From Geosiphon pyriformis (Eukaryota > Glomeromycota > Glomeromycetes > Archaeosporales > Geosiphonaceae): DNA of 64,000 nucleotides. The DNA is taken from the NCBI GenBank assembly GCA_016748015.1, contig JAAOMT010000718.1, positions 1 to 64,000 of the forward strand. The letters are read 5' to 3'. The notes under the pieces are model-generated. The model saw nothing but the letters and a program-made list of their open reading frames with translations. It was not told the DNA's origin and ran no database searches. Below are positions 24,219 through 36,823 of the stretch, one piece after another; position 1 is the stretch's first letter, and the number at the start of each line of letters is the position of its first letter. Made by a program: the position numbers and the translations under genes.

Positions 24219-25588
24219 ATGTCTTCGGCACCACAAAACCCAATAACCAGAGCTATTTGGGATGGTACTTTGCCCATTAAATTCTCTCTAGACTCCACTG
24301 AAGCAGCAGCATTAGGGGCCAAAACAATAATAGAACCATATTTTGTAAGTCTGTAAAACTACGTAAATTTTCTTGTGACTTAAAAAATAACGTTTTTTTA
24401 TTCACATGATAGGCAGAAGCTCCACGATGTTCCTATTTTCCTTTATTAACAAGTCAAATTAGGAAATATTTTGTTGATATGGCACTTCAATTTATAGCCG
24501 ATGATGCCGAGATTTGGTATGATGTTGATGGGACTCCTTTGAAGTGGTGAGCTAGTATAATTGTTATATAATTGAATGCCACTGAAAAAAATCATTTGTC
24601 TTAATTGCCTTTCTATAAGTCCATAATGCAATTCTTTGTTCTAATTAAAAAAAGGCACTATCCGATTGGGCTTTTGTATGATTTGCATACCGGATATAGA
24701 CCAGATTCAAATAGTCCTCCTCCTTTGCCATGGCCAGTCACTGTTCATTTCAAAAACTTCCCAGCTGACAAGTTAATTCGAGCATTGGAAATCGATGCGA
24801 CCCAAGACTTCTTTATGTCAATGATCAAAGAGGTACCCAATTAAAAATTATCACAAATCGAAAAAAGACAAAAATACATCAATTTAATGTTTCCACTTTT
24901 TTTAGGCCGATTTTTTGAGGAATGGTAGCACTAAAAAAGTAATGAATTTATCGAAAAATGACCAGACACAACTTTGGGATGGCCTTTGGTCCAGTATCCA
25001 TTTAATGAGTTTAATTATGATTCTAATTTTCTTAAAATCTGGTTCTTTTCAATTATAATATTCCCTTGATCAAAAAGAATTTTCGCTTTTCATTTTGTCT
25101 CTTTAAAACATAATTCTTAACACGGTGGAATTTCTTTCCTAATATATCTCACGGAAAACTATGATCGGTTTTGGAGTGTGAACTATCGGCTAGTTATGAA
25201 CGACGGACAAATGCCGCGGCATATTCCTTTGAGGATATACTTACCTGAAAATTGCCCCGTAATACAGGAGCCGGTGAATCCTGTTGATGAAAATGGTAAA
25301 TATTTGCAGATAAAGATTCACTAATCTTTACCTATCAAAAGAATCGAGCCTGGTGAAATAAATACCCATGAAAATAATTTTCTAGGTAACCAACTTACTC
25401 TTGGTGACGTTTTACATCAAATACTTCCCGACCTATTCCCATCTTCAGTAGCTGGGGAGAATAACGCAGTTGCAGCACCCGTAATCCATGGCGTTATCCC
25501 ACAGCTGGAAATGCCTATTGTATGGGCATCACAGAATTTATGTTATCCTGATAATTTTTTACATATCGTTGTACTGATGGGCATATGA
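24219..25588 (+). CDS. ATG5: Autophagy protein Atg5 homologue
   Basis: Atg5 is covalently joined to Atg12 and, with Atg16, forms the E3-like complex that lipidates Atg8 during autophagosome formation. Exons by splice consensus: 24219-24344, 24413-24546, 24655-24832, 24906 to about 24990, about 25150-25295 and 25386-25588 (TGA). Signatures in order: AIWDGTLPIKFSL, APRCSYFPLLTSQIRKYF, EIWYDVDGTPLKWHYPIG, LPWPVTVHFKNFP, DFFMSMIKEADFLRNGS, NDQTQLWDGL, NYDRFWSVNYRL, PRHIPLRIYLP, and a C-terminal VIHGVIPQLEMPIVW. The Lys of SMIKEAD (residue 145) aligns with the Atg12-acceptor Lys (130 in human, 149 in yeast, from memory). The junction between LWDGL and ENYDRFW lacks an obvious AG acceptor, so that border is unresolved. 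Single complete copy in a host-gene island. Confidence 0.92.
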
Positions 25589-26487
25589 TGATCTTTGACG
25601 CCTTACTAGTTAAAGTGAAGTTTTGAAAACGTTTAATTTAATGTAATCTTCTATATATATATACATATATTTTTTAGAACTGACTAATGATGGACCATTT
25701 TACTCTTTCAACATTTGAGATGGAGTAATATTATATAGAATTTAATTTATTTTGGCTATTTATACTTGCCTTAATGGCCTTCAAAGTCTAGAGCTTATTG
25801 GGCACGGAAACTGAAGATTTTGAAAAATCAAAGAATTAAATCAAATAGTTTCTCAAAAGTTTAGAATGAATATATTGTCTTAATATAAAAAATTTCCAGC
25901 ACTTTATAAGGTAGAACTTTAAGAAATCGAGTCGACCCAAAAAACAATCCTTTTTTGTGATGATTTGTTTGAATTATATGTAAATTCCATACGAATCAGT
26001 GCTTATAAAGGATTTGTCTGACCAAGAAATACATCCCCAATTCTCGCTGGTCTAATGCTTGTAAATTTTAGCCCAATTTAGCCGTTAGATTCGCTCTACT
26101 TCATTAATCATTAGTTTCTTATTTTTTAGATATTTTGGAGAATTTGGTAATAATAATAATAAATTTTAGACCATTATTATTTTTTTTAAATAATCACTCT
26201 TTTTTGTCAATTCTAATCCTTTACGACAATCCTTAACACAAGTAGTAGTCCGTCTAATAGTGCGCGGCGGACACAGCCTCTTCCTTGAGCATTTTTACCA
26301 AGATCTTTTTGGCGACCTATTTGTATATACATTTCGAATTTTCAAGTCACAATTAAATAAATGAAAACAAGGACGAATGTCTTTTATTATGAAAAAAAAA
26401 CCACGAGGTCCTGGTTTATTAATTTTATTTACACCAATAACATCAGAACTTTCTTTCGTATTCTAGTGTTACAAGGCCTAGGTTAAA
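25589..26487. other. Intergenic region 3' of ATG5; one possible orphan exon
   Basis: About 900 bp with no convincing gene. A short GC-richer patch on the minus strand (26316-26254) has a consensus acceptor (CAAATAG) followed by a 20-codon open segment VAKKILVKMLKEEAVSAAHY and a TAG stop. It looks like a terminal exon, but no partner exons were found upstream on that strand. It could be a gene relic. Confidence 0.35.
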
Positions 26488-27345
26488 TTGCTTATTTATT
26501 GGCAGGGGGGGAATACAAGTGCACAATACAATCTTGCAATCCGTTATAAAAATGGAAGAGGAACGACGAAAAATTCAGAAAAAGCATTTGAACTTTATTC
26601 AAAATCAGCAGAGGTGGGACATTTAGATGCACAATACAATCTTGCAATTTGTTATGCTAATGGATTGGGAACGACGAAAAAGCATTTGAACTCTATTCAA
26701 AAGCAGCAATAGCGGGAGATTTATATACACAAGATAATCTTGCACACTGTTATCAAAATGTATGGGGACAACGGAAAAATCAGAAAAAGCATTTGAACTG
26801 TATTCAAAAGCAGTAGAAGCGGGAAGTTTACTTGCACAATTCAATCTGAATGGTATTATCTAAATGTTCGGACATAGGAAAAAATCTGGAAAAAGAGGAA
26901 AATTCAAGTCGACAAAACAATCTTGGGAACTACAAAAATCTACAAATTCATTTCAAAGGTACCAGATCCGGAAAATATAAGTGTACTATATAACCTTGGA
27001 TGGTGCTATCAAAATGAATTAGGAACAACGGGCCCAAGATTTATACATGACTCAAAAATGGTGCATGGGGACTTTACATCTGGAAATATCCTTGTTTTGA
27101 AATCCAGCCCCTTAAAAGTTGTCATTTCTGATCTCGGATTTTGTCGTCCTGCCGACTACGCTCCACAGCCTTGCAAATATATGGCGTTCTTAAGTATCTC
27201 GCACCCGAGATTTGCAAGGGAGCTCCCCATACTAAGTATAGCGATATATACAGCTTTGCTATCGTTTCCTGCGAAATTATTTCAGGAGAAAAACCTCTGA
27301 ATAATACAAATCTTATTCACTCACAATTTGATGCGCTCTATGATT
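26488..27345 (+). pseudogene. Sel1-repeat / protein kinase chimeric relic
   Basis: Two clear Sel1-type (TPR-like) repeats lie at 26500-26700 (AQYNLAIRYKNGRGTTKNSEKAFELYSKSAEVGH and AQYNLAICYANGLGTTK; runs shown are pieces of 36-residue repeats). Frameshifted repeats follow to about 27025 (LYNLGWCYQNELGTTG). At about 27030 the repeat breaks off into the catalytic loop of a kinase: MVHGDFTSGNILV (HRD loop with Gly for Arg), VISDLGFC (DFG box as DLG), then after a 1-nt shift near 27180 YLAPEI and SDIYSFAIVSCEI. The kinase N-lobe is absent. Sel1 and kinase genes are greatly expanded in arbuscular mycorrhizal fungi. Stops and frameshifts make this a pseudogene. Confidence 0.8.
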
Positions 27346-27823
27346 AAAAAGTCTATTGTAGACAAACCCATCTGGGGACCAGCTATATTAATATCTTTAT
27401 AGCCACATTTAGTTTTTAAAGCTACTATCTCATGCTCCAGCTTATCAATAGCTTTGCTAAAAACACCTATATGCACCATAATCTTATTGACTTTAAGGCC
27501 AAGTATTTTACTTGGAACCAACCATTAATAAATTGTTCAAATACAGTAATTAAAGAACCAACAGGCTTAATGATAGACTTAATTAATGCAGAAAGTTTGG
27601 CCAAATCAGCTTTTAAAGAGGTTAATTGAAAGAACACCATAGGATTACTAACCACAGCTGCAGCAAAAAGAGCAGAGCCAACCAAAAAAATAGAAATTAA
27701 AAAGAGTGCAAACATAGCAGTCTTGACATAAAACTTAACATTAATAAAATAAGATACAAATATCTTAGAAGTTTTAGAAAAAAAAAGTAAAACCATCTTA
27801 AAATTAACAGTTAAATAATTCAA
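27346..27823 (-). pseudogene. Remnant of a coiled-coil protein, probably transposon-derived
   Basis: Two overlapping minus-strand frames join by a frameshift near 27500. The first (27823-27467) has hydrophobic stretches, then FFQLTSLKADLAKLSALIK and PVGSLITVFEQFINGWF. The second continues KILGLKVNKIMVHIGVFSKA and LEHEIVALKTKCGYKDINI. The hydrophobic heptad spacing suggests a coiled coil. I recall similar 'SLKADLAKLS...FEQFIN' proteins as repetitive transposon ORFs in Rhizophagus, but cannot confirm this here. It is not related in sequence to the LINE ORF1 copies in this window. Confidence 0.4.
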
Positions 27824-30668
27824 GTTTTGATACTTAAAACAATATTAGCATATAAAAGTTTTTTACCAGATATAATATTTTTTTAAAGTATTAGTTTTAA
27901 TAATAACACCATTTAAATTATTTTGTAAGTTAATTACTAATTTAAAAAATTATATTATTGATTTTAAAAACAATATAGCTAGAAAAAAGGTTGCCCAACT
28001 TGGTTTTAAACTTATTATAAAACAATAATTTTATTTTAATTTACTAAAAAAAGAATTTTAATAATATTTTTATTCAAAAAAACTGACCAATAATTCAAAA
28101 CAAATATAATAGCATCCAAATTTTTAAGATAAATAATTATATATTATTAAATATTAGCAGATTTTAACACAATATAAGTGACTTCTTTAAACATATTAAA
28201 TATTATTTTAATATTAGTAACAAATATATATAACATAATAACAGCAAAAAAAAACCAAATTTAAAAACCACCAGAAATTTGGCAATCTTAAAAGTAGTTA
28301 GACAAATAAAACTTCTAAGCTTAACTAAAAATACAGTTTTTAAAAACTATTAAAAAGCAAACTTCATACAAAAAAGCTTTATATTATCTTTTATAACTAA
28401 TTTTACATGTAAAAAACCATGTATAAATTAAAAAACAGTTTTAATATGAGCCAATTTAATTTTAAAAATAACACTAAACATTAAAATAAAAACCATTTAC
28501 TTAATAAACTTTTAATAATTAGTAATAATTTTTCAAATATTACTAGTAACAACACCAGAAATCAAAAGAGATAATAATAAATTAATTTCTATTTGATTAA
28601 TCCAGTTCTTAAAAACAGATAACTTAACAGAAAACTGTTGTATTGCTTTTAAAACCAGCAAAAATCTGCTAAAAAACATCATATTTAATAATATAATTAG
28701 TAATTAATCTTGGCTTATTTTAAATAATATGCCAAATAATATAATAAAAATTTTTTTTATGATTTTATCTGAAACTACAAAAAAGTTTAATACAATAATA
28801 GCAAAAACAAGTAACTGCTTTTGTTTTTTGGAATTCTTGGCTTTTTAGCTATTTTTAAAAAAGTAATACTAGTAGTACTAAATATAATAACAATATTTAA
28901 AAAGACTAGCTTATTAACTAGTCTATTATTAAAAACTTTTAAGCTTTTGGTAAAAGTAAAGACAACATTAAAACTAATCTAATTGTGTTTTTTAAAAGAA
29001 ATTTTAACTAATAAAAAACCAGTCAAAAATAAAAAAAATGTTTTAAAAATCATTAAAAGCAGTTTTTTATTATTACTACTTAGAAAAAAAGCTTCCAAGA
29101 CATTTTGTTTAGTTGGTTTTACAACAAAAAAAACCTTTTTGGTTGAAATTTTATTAGATATCTTAAAAAAAATATTAAGTACAGTTTTTTTGCTCTTTAT
29201 TTTAATTGTGGTTATAAAGTTAAGAAAACAAAAAATTTTTTTTTAATATTTTATTTAATTTTAAATATTAAATTAATAAAATAATAATATATATAAAATC
29301 CAATTAAATAATTAAATAACTTTAAAAAAACAATAACAACTAGTTAATATAATAATATTTACAAATTTCAAATTGTTGATAACTATTTTTAAAATTTTTT
29401 TATTATTTGGTTTTTATAAAAAATTATTGCCAATACTTTTTAAAAAATAAAAAAATAAATTCCAAAAAATACTAATAAAAACAATATTTTTATTATTATT
29501 TAATTTAAACAAAAATTTAGAACTCAAATTTTAATTTTTAAATAATATATATAATTAAAAAAAATTTAAAATCTTGATAAAATTATGTTAAAATAATAAA
29601 AAATTTAATTAACAAATAAACTTAAAAAAAAAACTGATTTATTATATGTTTTTTGGTTTTTTTTGGCTTTAAAAAATAATTTTATAATAAACATAACTAT
29701 TAAACTTGTCCAAAAAATTAAAAACAATCAAAAAATATATTTAAAATCTATATTTTTAGTTTTTATTTCTGTTTTTGTTTTTGTTTTAACTTTTTAAATA
29801 GCTTTTATTTCTTTTATTATTTAAATTTAAAATCTAAATATATAATTTATAAATAAGTTTATTGTTAATTCTGTTTAATTATTAGAATTATTAACATAAA
29901 CAATAATAAAAACCAAATAATTTTAGAAATTCAAATTCAAATTTTGCTTTAATTAATTAAAAAACAAAAATTTCAAAAAAACAGCATACAAAAATTATTT
30001 AAAATTCTATTATATTTAATAACTATTAATAATAATATAAGTATTATAATTGAAAATACATATTTTATTAATCAAATTTAAAAATATTTTATAGAATTTA
30101 AAATTAATTGTTATTATTAAACATAGTTTTTATTATAAAAATTGATTGTCAAATTAATAAATATATAAAAAATAAAAAATTAAATAAATATTAATATAAA
30201 TATATTAAAAAACATCTTATAACTTTTATTTTAGCTATTTAAAACAATATATTAATTAAATTTAAATTTAAAATTTATTATTAATAAAAATTTAATACAA
30301 AATAATTAGCAAAAACAAAAAAACAAAAATTAAATTAAAATTAATTATTTTTTTGTTAAAACTAAAAATAATAAATAGATTTAAAAAAGTTTTAAACAAT
30401 TTGCAAATTAAACTAAAAATTAAAAAGATTATTTAAGATTTTTAAATTATAAAAAAAGTTTTTTATTAATTTTTTATTATTCTAAAATTAATAAAAAATT
30501 GAACATATAATTAATATATTTAAGCAATATTAAATAAAACAATTTGTTAATAAAAACAATTTAATTTTTAATTATAAAATTATTTATTATTTAAATACAG
30601 TTTTTTAATATTGTTTATTAGTATTAATAAACTTAATAATAAATATTTTAATAGTTAATAACATTAGA
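27824..30668. other. 2.8-kb A/T-saturated block, probably decayed repeats
   Basis: Nearly all A and T. The part up to about 29240 keeps more G/C-containing words and one 87-codon plus-strand frame (28983-29246, Lys/Leu/Phe-rich) that may be remnant coding sequence bleached to A/T. The part from 29250 to 30668 is almost pure A/T. No gene can be supported. It abuts the 5' end of LINE-3. Confidence 0.6.
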
Positions 30669-30799
30669 AAAAAAAACTCTTTCTCTTGTTAATTTCCTGG
30701 TCATAATGAAAGTGAAATATTGTCAAAAAAAAAGTTTTCCTTACTCCTTATTCTTTTCATATTTTAACTATTTCTTCAGACATACCTTTATTTGTGAAC

Positions 30800-32753
30800 A
30801 TGGAACTGGTGAATCCTATTGCTGGTGGCTTTGGACCTACTTCTGCTGGGTTGGAGAACTGGCCTGATATGAAAAAAAAAGGGTGAATAGTGTGTACTTG
30901 TGTAGTGCATCTTACAAGAAGCCAAGGAATTCTAAAGTCAGAGTTAGTATAGTTGACTTATCTGCTAGACCATTGGGCCTGACCAATATTGGTGTCATTG
31001 ATGGTAAGTTTTTGAAATCTTGGGGCAGTGAAATGAAAAGTGAAGCAAGTAGTGTAGATAGCCTATTGGACTTAAAGAACATGAAAAATACTGTCATTGA
31101 AGAAACTAGTTATGCTGACTCAAATGATTCTGTGATTAATGACATAAAAAATGATACCACGCCCAAGAAAATGCACACTCGCATGTATGTGTTAGATTAA
31201 TCTCCAAAAACTCCTTCGTTCAATATTTTGAATAGTAATGAAAATATGGTGGCTCTTCTGCCTCCTAAGTTTAAAAGTTCCAATTAGCTGCCAAGTATCA
31301 AGTCACATGTTTCAGAAAAAAGAAACTTTGAGCCAGTAAAATCTTTCACACTAGATATTGAGCTTTTGGCTATTTCAGAAAAATCTGTTAGTAACAAATT
31401 AATTTCAATAAAAAAATTTTTTATCAAGTTAATGGTTTTGGGGGAGCCTCTGCTCTCTCAAAATTTTTAGGAATTATCAGATCTTTATTTACTTCGGAAT
31501 TGAGCTTAAATAAGGCTAAAGAAATGACAATCTGTGAGAAAATTCTTGTTAATGATAATCCTAGGAAGGCAAACAGCCAATCGGATTGAGAAGTGATCAT
31601 CAAGAAAATCCCAGTGGATTTTCCCAAATTGGCAATTGAATCAGTGTTCTCTAAATTTGGTCAGGTGGTTTCAATTAGGATGCAACTGATTGGGCTTTGG
31701 CAAAAGGCTATAGTAGTATTTGATTTATTAGATGTGACTAGATTAATTGCTTCTAAATAGTCAGTTCTTGTGAGTAAAAATTCTGTTCATGTTGCATTAA
31801 CTGTGGATAACAAAAAATTGTGGATAATTAGAGATTGTTATTGGACATTATTGTATACTTTGCTAATAGGCATGACTGCTTATGACTTATCAGATTTGTT
31901 GGACTCTTATGGTGCAAAAACTTGCTTTATTGGCTGTAATTTTAGTTCATATGTTCATAATAGATGTGTGGTAGTCTGTTTTGATAATGAGGCATCTAAA
32001 TTGGTTGCTATTGGTTCTGTTCCAGTTTATAAGAGTGTGAATTTGTACTGGACTGGTTTTTCTTTAGCTTGTTGTGCTAAGTGTAAACAACTTGGTCATA
32101 TTTTTGATGTGTGTTCAATTGGTAAGAATTCTGGAATTCGTCATAAGCAGGTAGTATCTTCTTAGAATTAGGTCTGTTTAGCTAATATTTATAAAAAAAA
32201 GCAGGCTTTAATTGTCTGCCCAGTGTTTTTTAGTGGAAAAACTTGGATTCAGATTGTGGGTAGCTCTCCTTTTTATGTGGTTTCATCTGTTCTTTCTGGT
32301 GCTGGTTCATTCTTATGCACAAAGCCTTTGATGTCAACTTCCAATCCTCTTGATAATTCTGGTTTGGCCAATCATATGAATTCTTTGAAGCACTCCATAG
32401 GGCTTTTGTCAGACCAAGTTTCTGAGATTCTGAGGAAATTAAGCTTTGTGGATTTGGTACTGGTGTTGTCTCCATCTTGTGTCCTCTCTCTTATTATTGC
32501 TGTTCCCTTGGACTCAGCTTTGAGTTTGGATATAACTATAGATAGCATGGTAGTGCTCTCTTTGCCTCCTCTTCCAGTGATTAATAATACTACCTCTGAC
32601 CTAAGTTTGAGCAGCTTAAAGATTCTTATTACTAAGGTGGGTGGTTTGGAATTGAAGATGATGGCTTTGGAAATTTTGGTCAATTCAGTTTTGGCAAGAT
32701 TGGACTTTTTGTGTTCTAGTTTGGGTTTGTCAGCTTCTTTTCCATCTCAATGA
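30800..32753 (+). pseudogene. LINE-3 ORF1: RRM-like/CCHC RNA-binding protein
   Basis: Begins MELVNPIAGGFGPTSAG at 30800. An A9 run near 30870 is followed by a stop and a frameshift, and another frameshift lies near 31430. Recognisable parts: SVSNKLISIKKFF with INGFGGASALSKF (about 31385-31470), IIKKIPVDFPKLAIESVFSKFGQVVSIR (RRM-like core about 31600-31680; pieces of a longer stretch), LIGLWQKAIVVF, and the knuckle CAKCKQLGHIFDVC (C-x2-C-x4-H-x4-C) near 32073-32114. The Ser/Leu-rich C-terminal part has a coiled-coil-like end (KVGGLELKMMALEILVNSVL). The stop TGA 32751-32753 overlaps the ORF2 start. Confidence 0.8.
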
Positions 32754-35700
32754 TTGATTTAGTTTGGAAAATTGCTATGTGTAACGTTAGAGAAATGAAC
32801 AATCTGGCTAAACAAAATGATATTGTGCATTGGCATAAAAATATGAACAATCTGGTTTTAATTTTTATGGAAACAAAGCTGAAAAAAAAGGTCTACCCAT
32901 GAATTGCTAACAAATTTAGTGGGGTCTGAGTGTTTATTTCGGATTTGAATTCTGGTTACTTGGGTTTGAGTGTTGCTATATTTATGAACAATTCTTTGGC
33001 AAGGCATATGAGTAAGATTTTTGAGGCACCTGGTCATCTTGTTTCTATCAAGTTGCTCTTTAAAAATAGACTTTCTGTTTTGATTTTGGAGCTCTATGCT
33101 GGTGCTTCTTCTGCAGTTCACTTCTCTCAAGCTGATGTTATTAACTCTTTTATTGCCAAAGCTACCAATGAGTTCACTTTTGTCATTCTTGACAGCAACT
33201 TCAATAAAGATGGTTCTCACAAGTGTGCAAGTTTTAAAAAGTGTTTCAGTTTGGGTTTGGTTAATTTTTTAGCTGGTAGCTCAGTGGCCAAAATGCCTAC
33301 ATGGGAAAATTTCAGAGGTGTTGTTAAAACAATTGACTATGTTTTTGTCTCTTTGAATTTAATCAATGCAATTCTGTATTGTGATGTTCTGAATGTTAGT
33401 AAGCACTTTAACACTGATCATCATGCTGTTTCTGTGTCCATGGGTTTGAGTGGACTTTTGGATGTGCAGTTAAACTCTTTTCACAAACAGACAAACAGAG
33501 ATTGCTGAAAGTTTGACATTAAAAATGCTAATGAGATTACATGGAATAAGTTCAAAGATGCTATAATGGCCAATACTGCTATGTTTTTTGATAAGTTTGC
33601 CATATCTAAGAAGTGTTTGGATCTGGATGTTATGTGGGACACTGTTTGCAAAGTAGTGTCTCTTTTGGCTAATGGAGTTTTCAAAAAAAAATGTTTTAAG
33701 GACTATAATAGGATGTTTACCAATGAGTTGTCCAGGTTTCATAAACTAAAAGTTCTGGTTTCAAGATTGGCTAAAACTTCTTATGAAATAGTGTCTAACA
33801 GGTTTTTCTCTCTTTTGAAACATTAGAACTCTTTGAATCCTAACAAAACATCTGTCATTCAGGTTCTTGTTGGCTCTGATGCAAATTCTGATCATATATA
33901 TTTTGCTCTTTTTGGTTAAGAAAATCTTATCATGCATCCAAACTGGCTGAGTTTTTATATCTGCTATTGAAAAACAGATGAAAAGTTTTACAGTTGACAA
34001 AGACCACATAATCCATAGTGTTTTGAAATGTTCTTTTTAGAAAGTGGTATTAGACCACCTGGTTTCTAATAGTAGTTTAATTGTGGACTCAGTTAATGTT
34101 AAAAATAATGTTGACAAGATTATAGAAGGTTGGACAAAAAAGAAGGTGGTGCCATATAACATTTCTGATTCATGGCAATGTTAATATCTGCCATTGGATT
34201 ATGTCGACAATAATGCTTTTTCTAGAGTAATAGACACTATTAGCTATGAAAATTTGGTATGCATAGTCAAGATTTGTTAGATGGCAAAGCTGTTGATTTG
34301 TCTGGTATTACAAATGAACTTTGGAAACATTGTGATGGTTTTGTGCTTAGTATGCTATTGGATCTCTTGAATATCTGTTTGGTCCATGAATCTGTACTCT
34401 AATGCTAAAAGGAGGCTTGGGTGTCTATAATTCTTAAGTCTTATAAGTGGGAAGGTGTTTTAACCAATACTAAGCCAATTGTTTTAATTAAAACTGCTCA
34501 TAAGATTCTTTCTAAGTTACTTTTTAATAGGATTTCGTTAGTATGCAGTGTGTTTGATGTTCTTTGTGGTGACAATTTTTTTGTGCTTAAGAGAACTACT
34601 ACCCAGTCTTCTATTTTTGCCATTGGCTTGGTTGTTGAAAATGCTTTAAAAAAAAATTGTGAACTTTGGCTTGTCTTACAGGATATGCATAAGGCCTATG
34701 ACTCTGTGGATTGGCACCATTTGTGGAATAGTTTGGTTTAGGTTAAGATGTGTGATCATTTCATCAGATTCTTTAGGAGTATTCACAATAATTGTGTCAA
34801 TCATGTTATGACTGATTTTGGCCTGACTAATAAGTACTGAGTGCATGATGATTTTGACCAAGGTGAAGTGTTTTCTCCCTTGCTGTGGAGAATTTTCTAC
34901 AATCACCTTTTATGTGAAGTTAAGAGACAGAAGAGTTTGTGTAAATACCATATTCACTTCAGGTTTGTTGCTAAAACTGGCAAATTGGAAATTCATAGTG
35001 GTTTGACCTTATTTTTGGCAGCTGGTGCTTTTGTTGATGACACAATTTGGGTGGGGAGTAGTCAAGCTGCCACTCAGTATATTTTGGACATTGTAAGTGA
35101 ATTTTTTAGTATAAACAATATTTCCATTAATAATAAAAAGACTGTGGCTATCTCTATCAACAGAAAGGTAAAAAAAGCATTATTGTTAATAAGTGGTCTG
35201 CTAATTTTGATTGCTCATAGAAGGGAGTCTCATAGATATCTTGAGATTTATTTGTTATCTGAGGGTTTGTCCAAACCCAGTTTGGCAAAAGCTCATTCAG
35301 ATGTTAGGTTCTTTATTAATTTGGTTTTAAGAAAGGCTATTTCAGACAAACAGTTTCTTTATCTGGTTTTAGCTGTGTTGCAACCTATTGTCAGTTATAG
35401 ATCTCAGTTTAGTTTTCTTTTTAAAAGTATGTGTATTAAGTAAGACATGTTAATTAGAAAAAATTTGAGACTTAAGGCTAGACTACCAAGTGATTTTCCT
35501 AATGAGGCTCTTCATCATCCATCCTTATATGGTTTAAAATCTTTTGAACAGGTGCAGGCTGAGTGCAAAATGGCTTCTGTGCTGAGTTTTTTGAATGCTG
35601 GTGAGATTCTGGATTACTTGTATATTCATAGGTCTCTTGACCTACAGATTCTGAGTTAGTCATCTGTTTACCTTTTATGTCGCCCAGTCAGATTGCATGT

Positions 35701-36219
35701 TAGTCCAGTCAACAATTATCTGGCTGGTGTTATGAAAATTTTTTTGAATTGTGATGTGTCTTTTGAGAACTTTTCTCATACAGCATTCTATTTTTTTGGT
35801 GGGACACTAATGTCTTTAGTTCTGAGGGATCATTTGTTTTATAAAGTTTCATGCTCACTCAAGAAATTTGGGGTTGCTTTTATTGAACAGCTGTATACTA
35901 AGAAAGGTTTAATTTTTGACTGAAAAAGCTTCTGCTATTAAAAAAAGCTCAATCCAAGAGGCCCAGTCTCTTATTGGTTCAATTTGACATGTGATTTTCT
36001 GGTCTGCTTTTCCCCTTATAAAGATTTTTTTTTTGCTGGACTCCAGTCACTGGATGTTGGTAGTTTAGATGGTGTTCTTCAGCTAAAGCAGTGTTTTCTT
36101 GCTTCTAATTTAAATGTCATTAAGATTTACATGAATGGATCTTTGAAAAATTTTAGTATATGAGAGATAAAATATGGTACAGCTGCTTATTTCTCAGATG
36201 TAAATCTGGGTATTGGTGT
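32750..36219 (+). pseudogene. LINE-3 ORF2, 5' segment: endonuclease, RT, start of RNase H
   Basis: ATG 32750 overlaps the ORF1 stop (ATGA). The frame is constant to the LTR insertion, with stops near 32902, 33508, 33826, 33920, 34185, 34740, 34840, 35441, 35659 and 35923. EEP endonuclease: MCNVREMN, METKL, then DSNFNKDG where GDFN is expected (Asp to Asn), and NTDHHAVSV with the catalytic His kept. RT: GILTN-like KSYKWEGVLTNT, MHKAYDSVDW and the palm FVDD at about 35030-35041. RNase H begins IKIYMNGSLKNF (catalytic Asp to Asn) at about 36120. Continues at 56649 beyond element B. Confidence 0.87.
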
Positions 36220-36823
36220 TGTTACCCAAGTAGAAAAACTGATCCAAAGTTATGAAGAAACATGACCAAAACATGACCAAAATATGACATAACACAAAAT
36301 AGCATGCAATAATGTTGGATAATGCATTATAACATAAGATAACGTGTTATAATACAGGATAATACAGAATAACATGTAATAATGTCAGATAATATGTTAT
36401 AACATAGAATAACTAGTGATAACATAGAAAAACAAAGCAATAACAGAAATAACAAAACAATAGCTAGTGATAGCAAGACAATTGAAAGCAATCCTGTAAA
36501 ACCAAAAGAATGTATAAAAGCAAGTAGTAGTAGAAGTTAGAAAAAGAGACAGATAGATATAAATCTCTAAACAAGAATCAAATATCCATACTTCTTCATC
36601 ATTTATTATTTTCCCTATTTTATCTTCTGAAATAAACCAATTATTAAAGAAATCAGAATCATAAATTCATGTTCTCGAACTTTGTGGAATTTATGTGAAT
36701 TAACTCTTGTCTCGTACTTTTATTCTAGGACAGATGCTCTTAGCATAACTGCCTCAAACTATTAATGATTTGGACCAATCACTCTTGATCACAGTGATTG
36801 ATGATACTAATTTTTCTTTTTTT

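Noticed and set aside
28983-29246. 87-codon membrane protein gene
   Set aside because: Lys/Leu/Phe/Ile-only composition expected from A/T-rich DNA; at most a bleached remnant.
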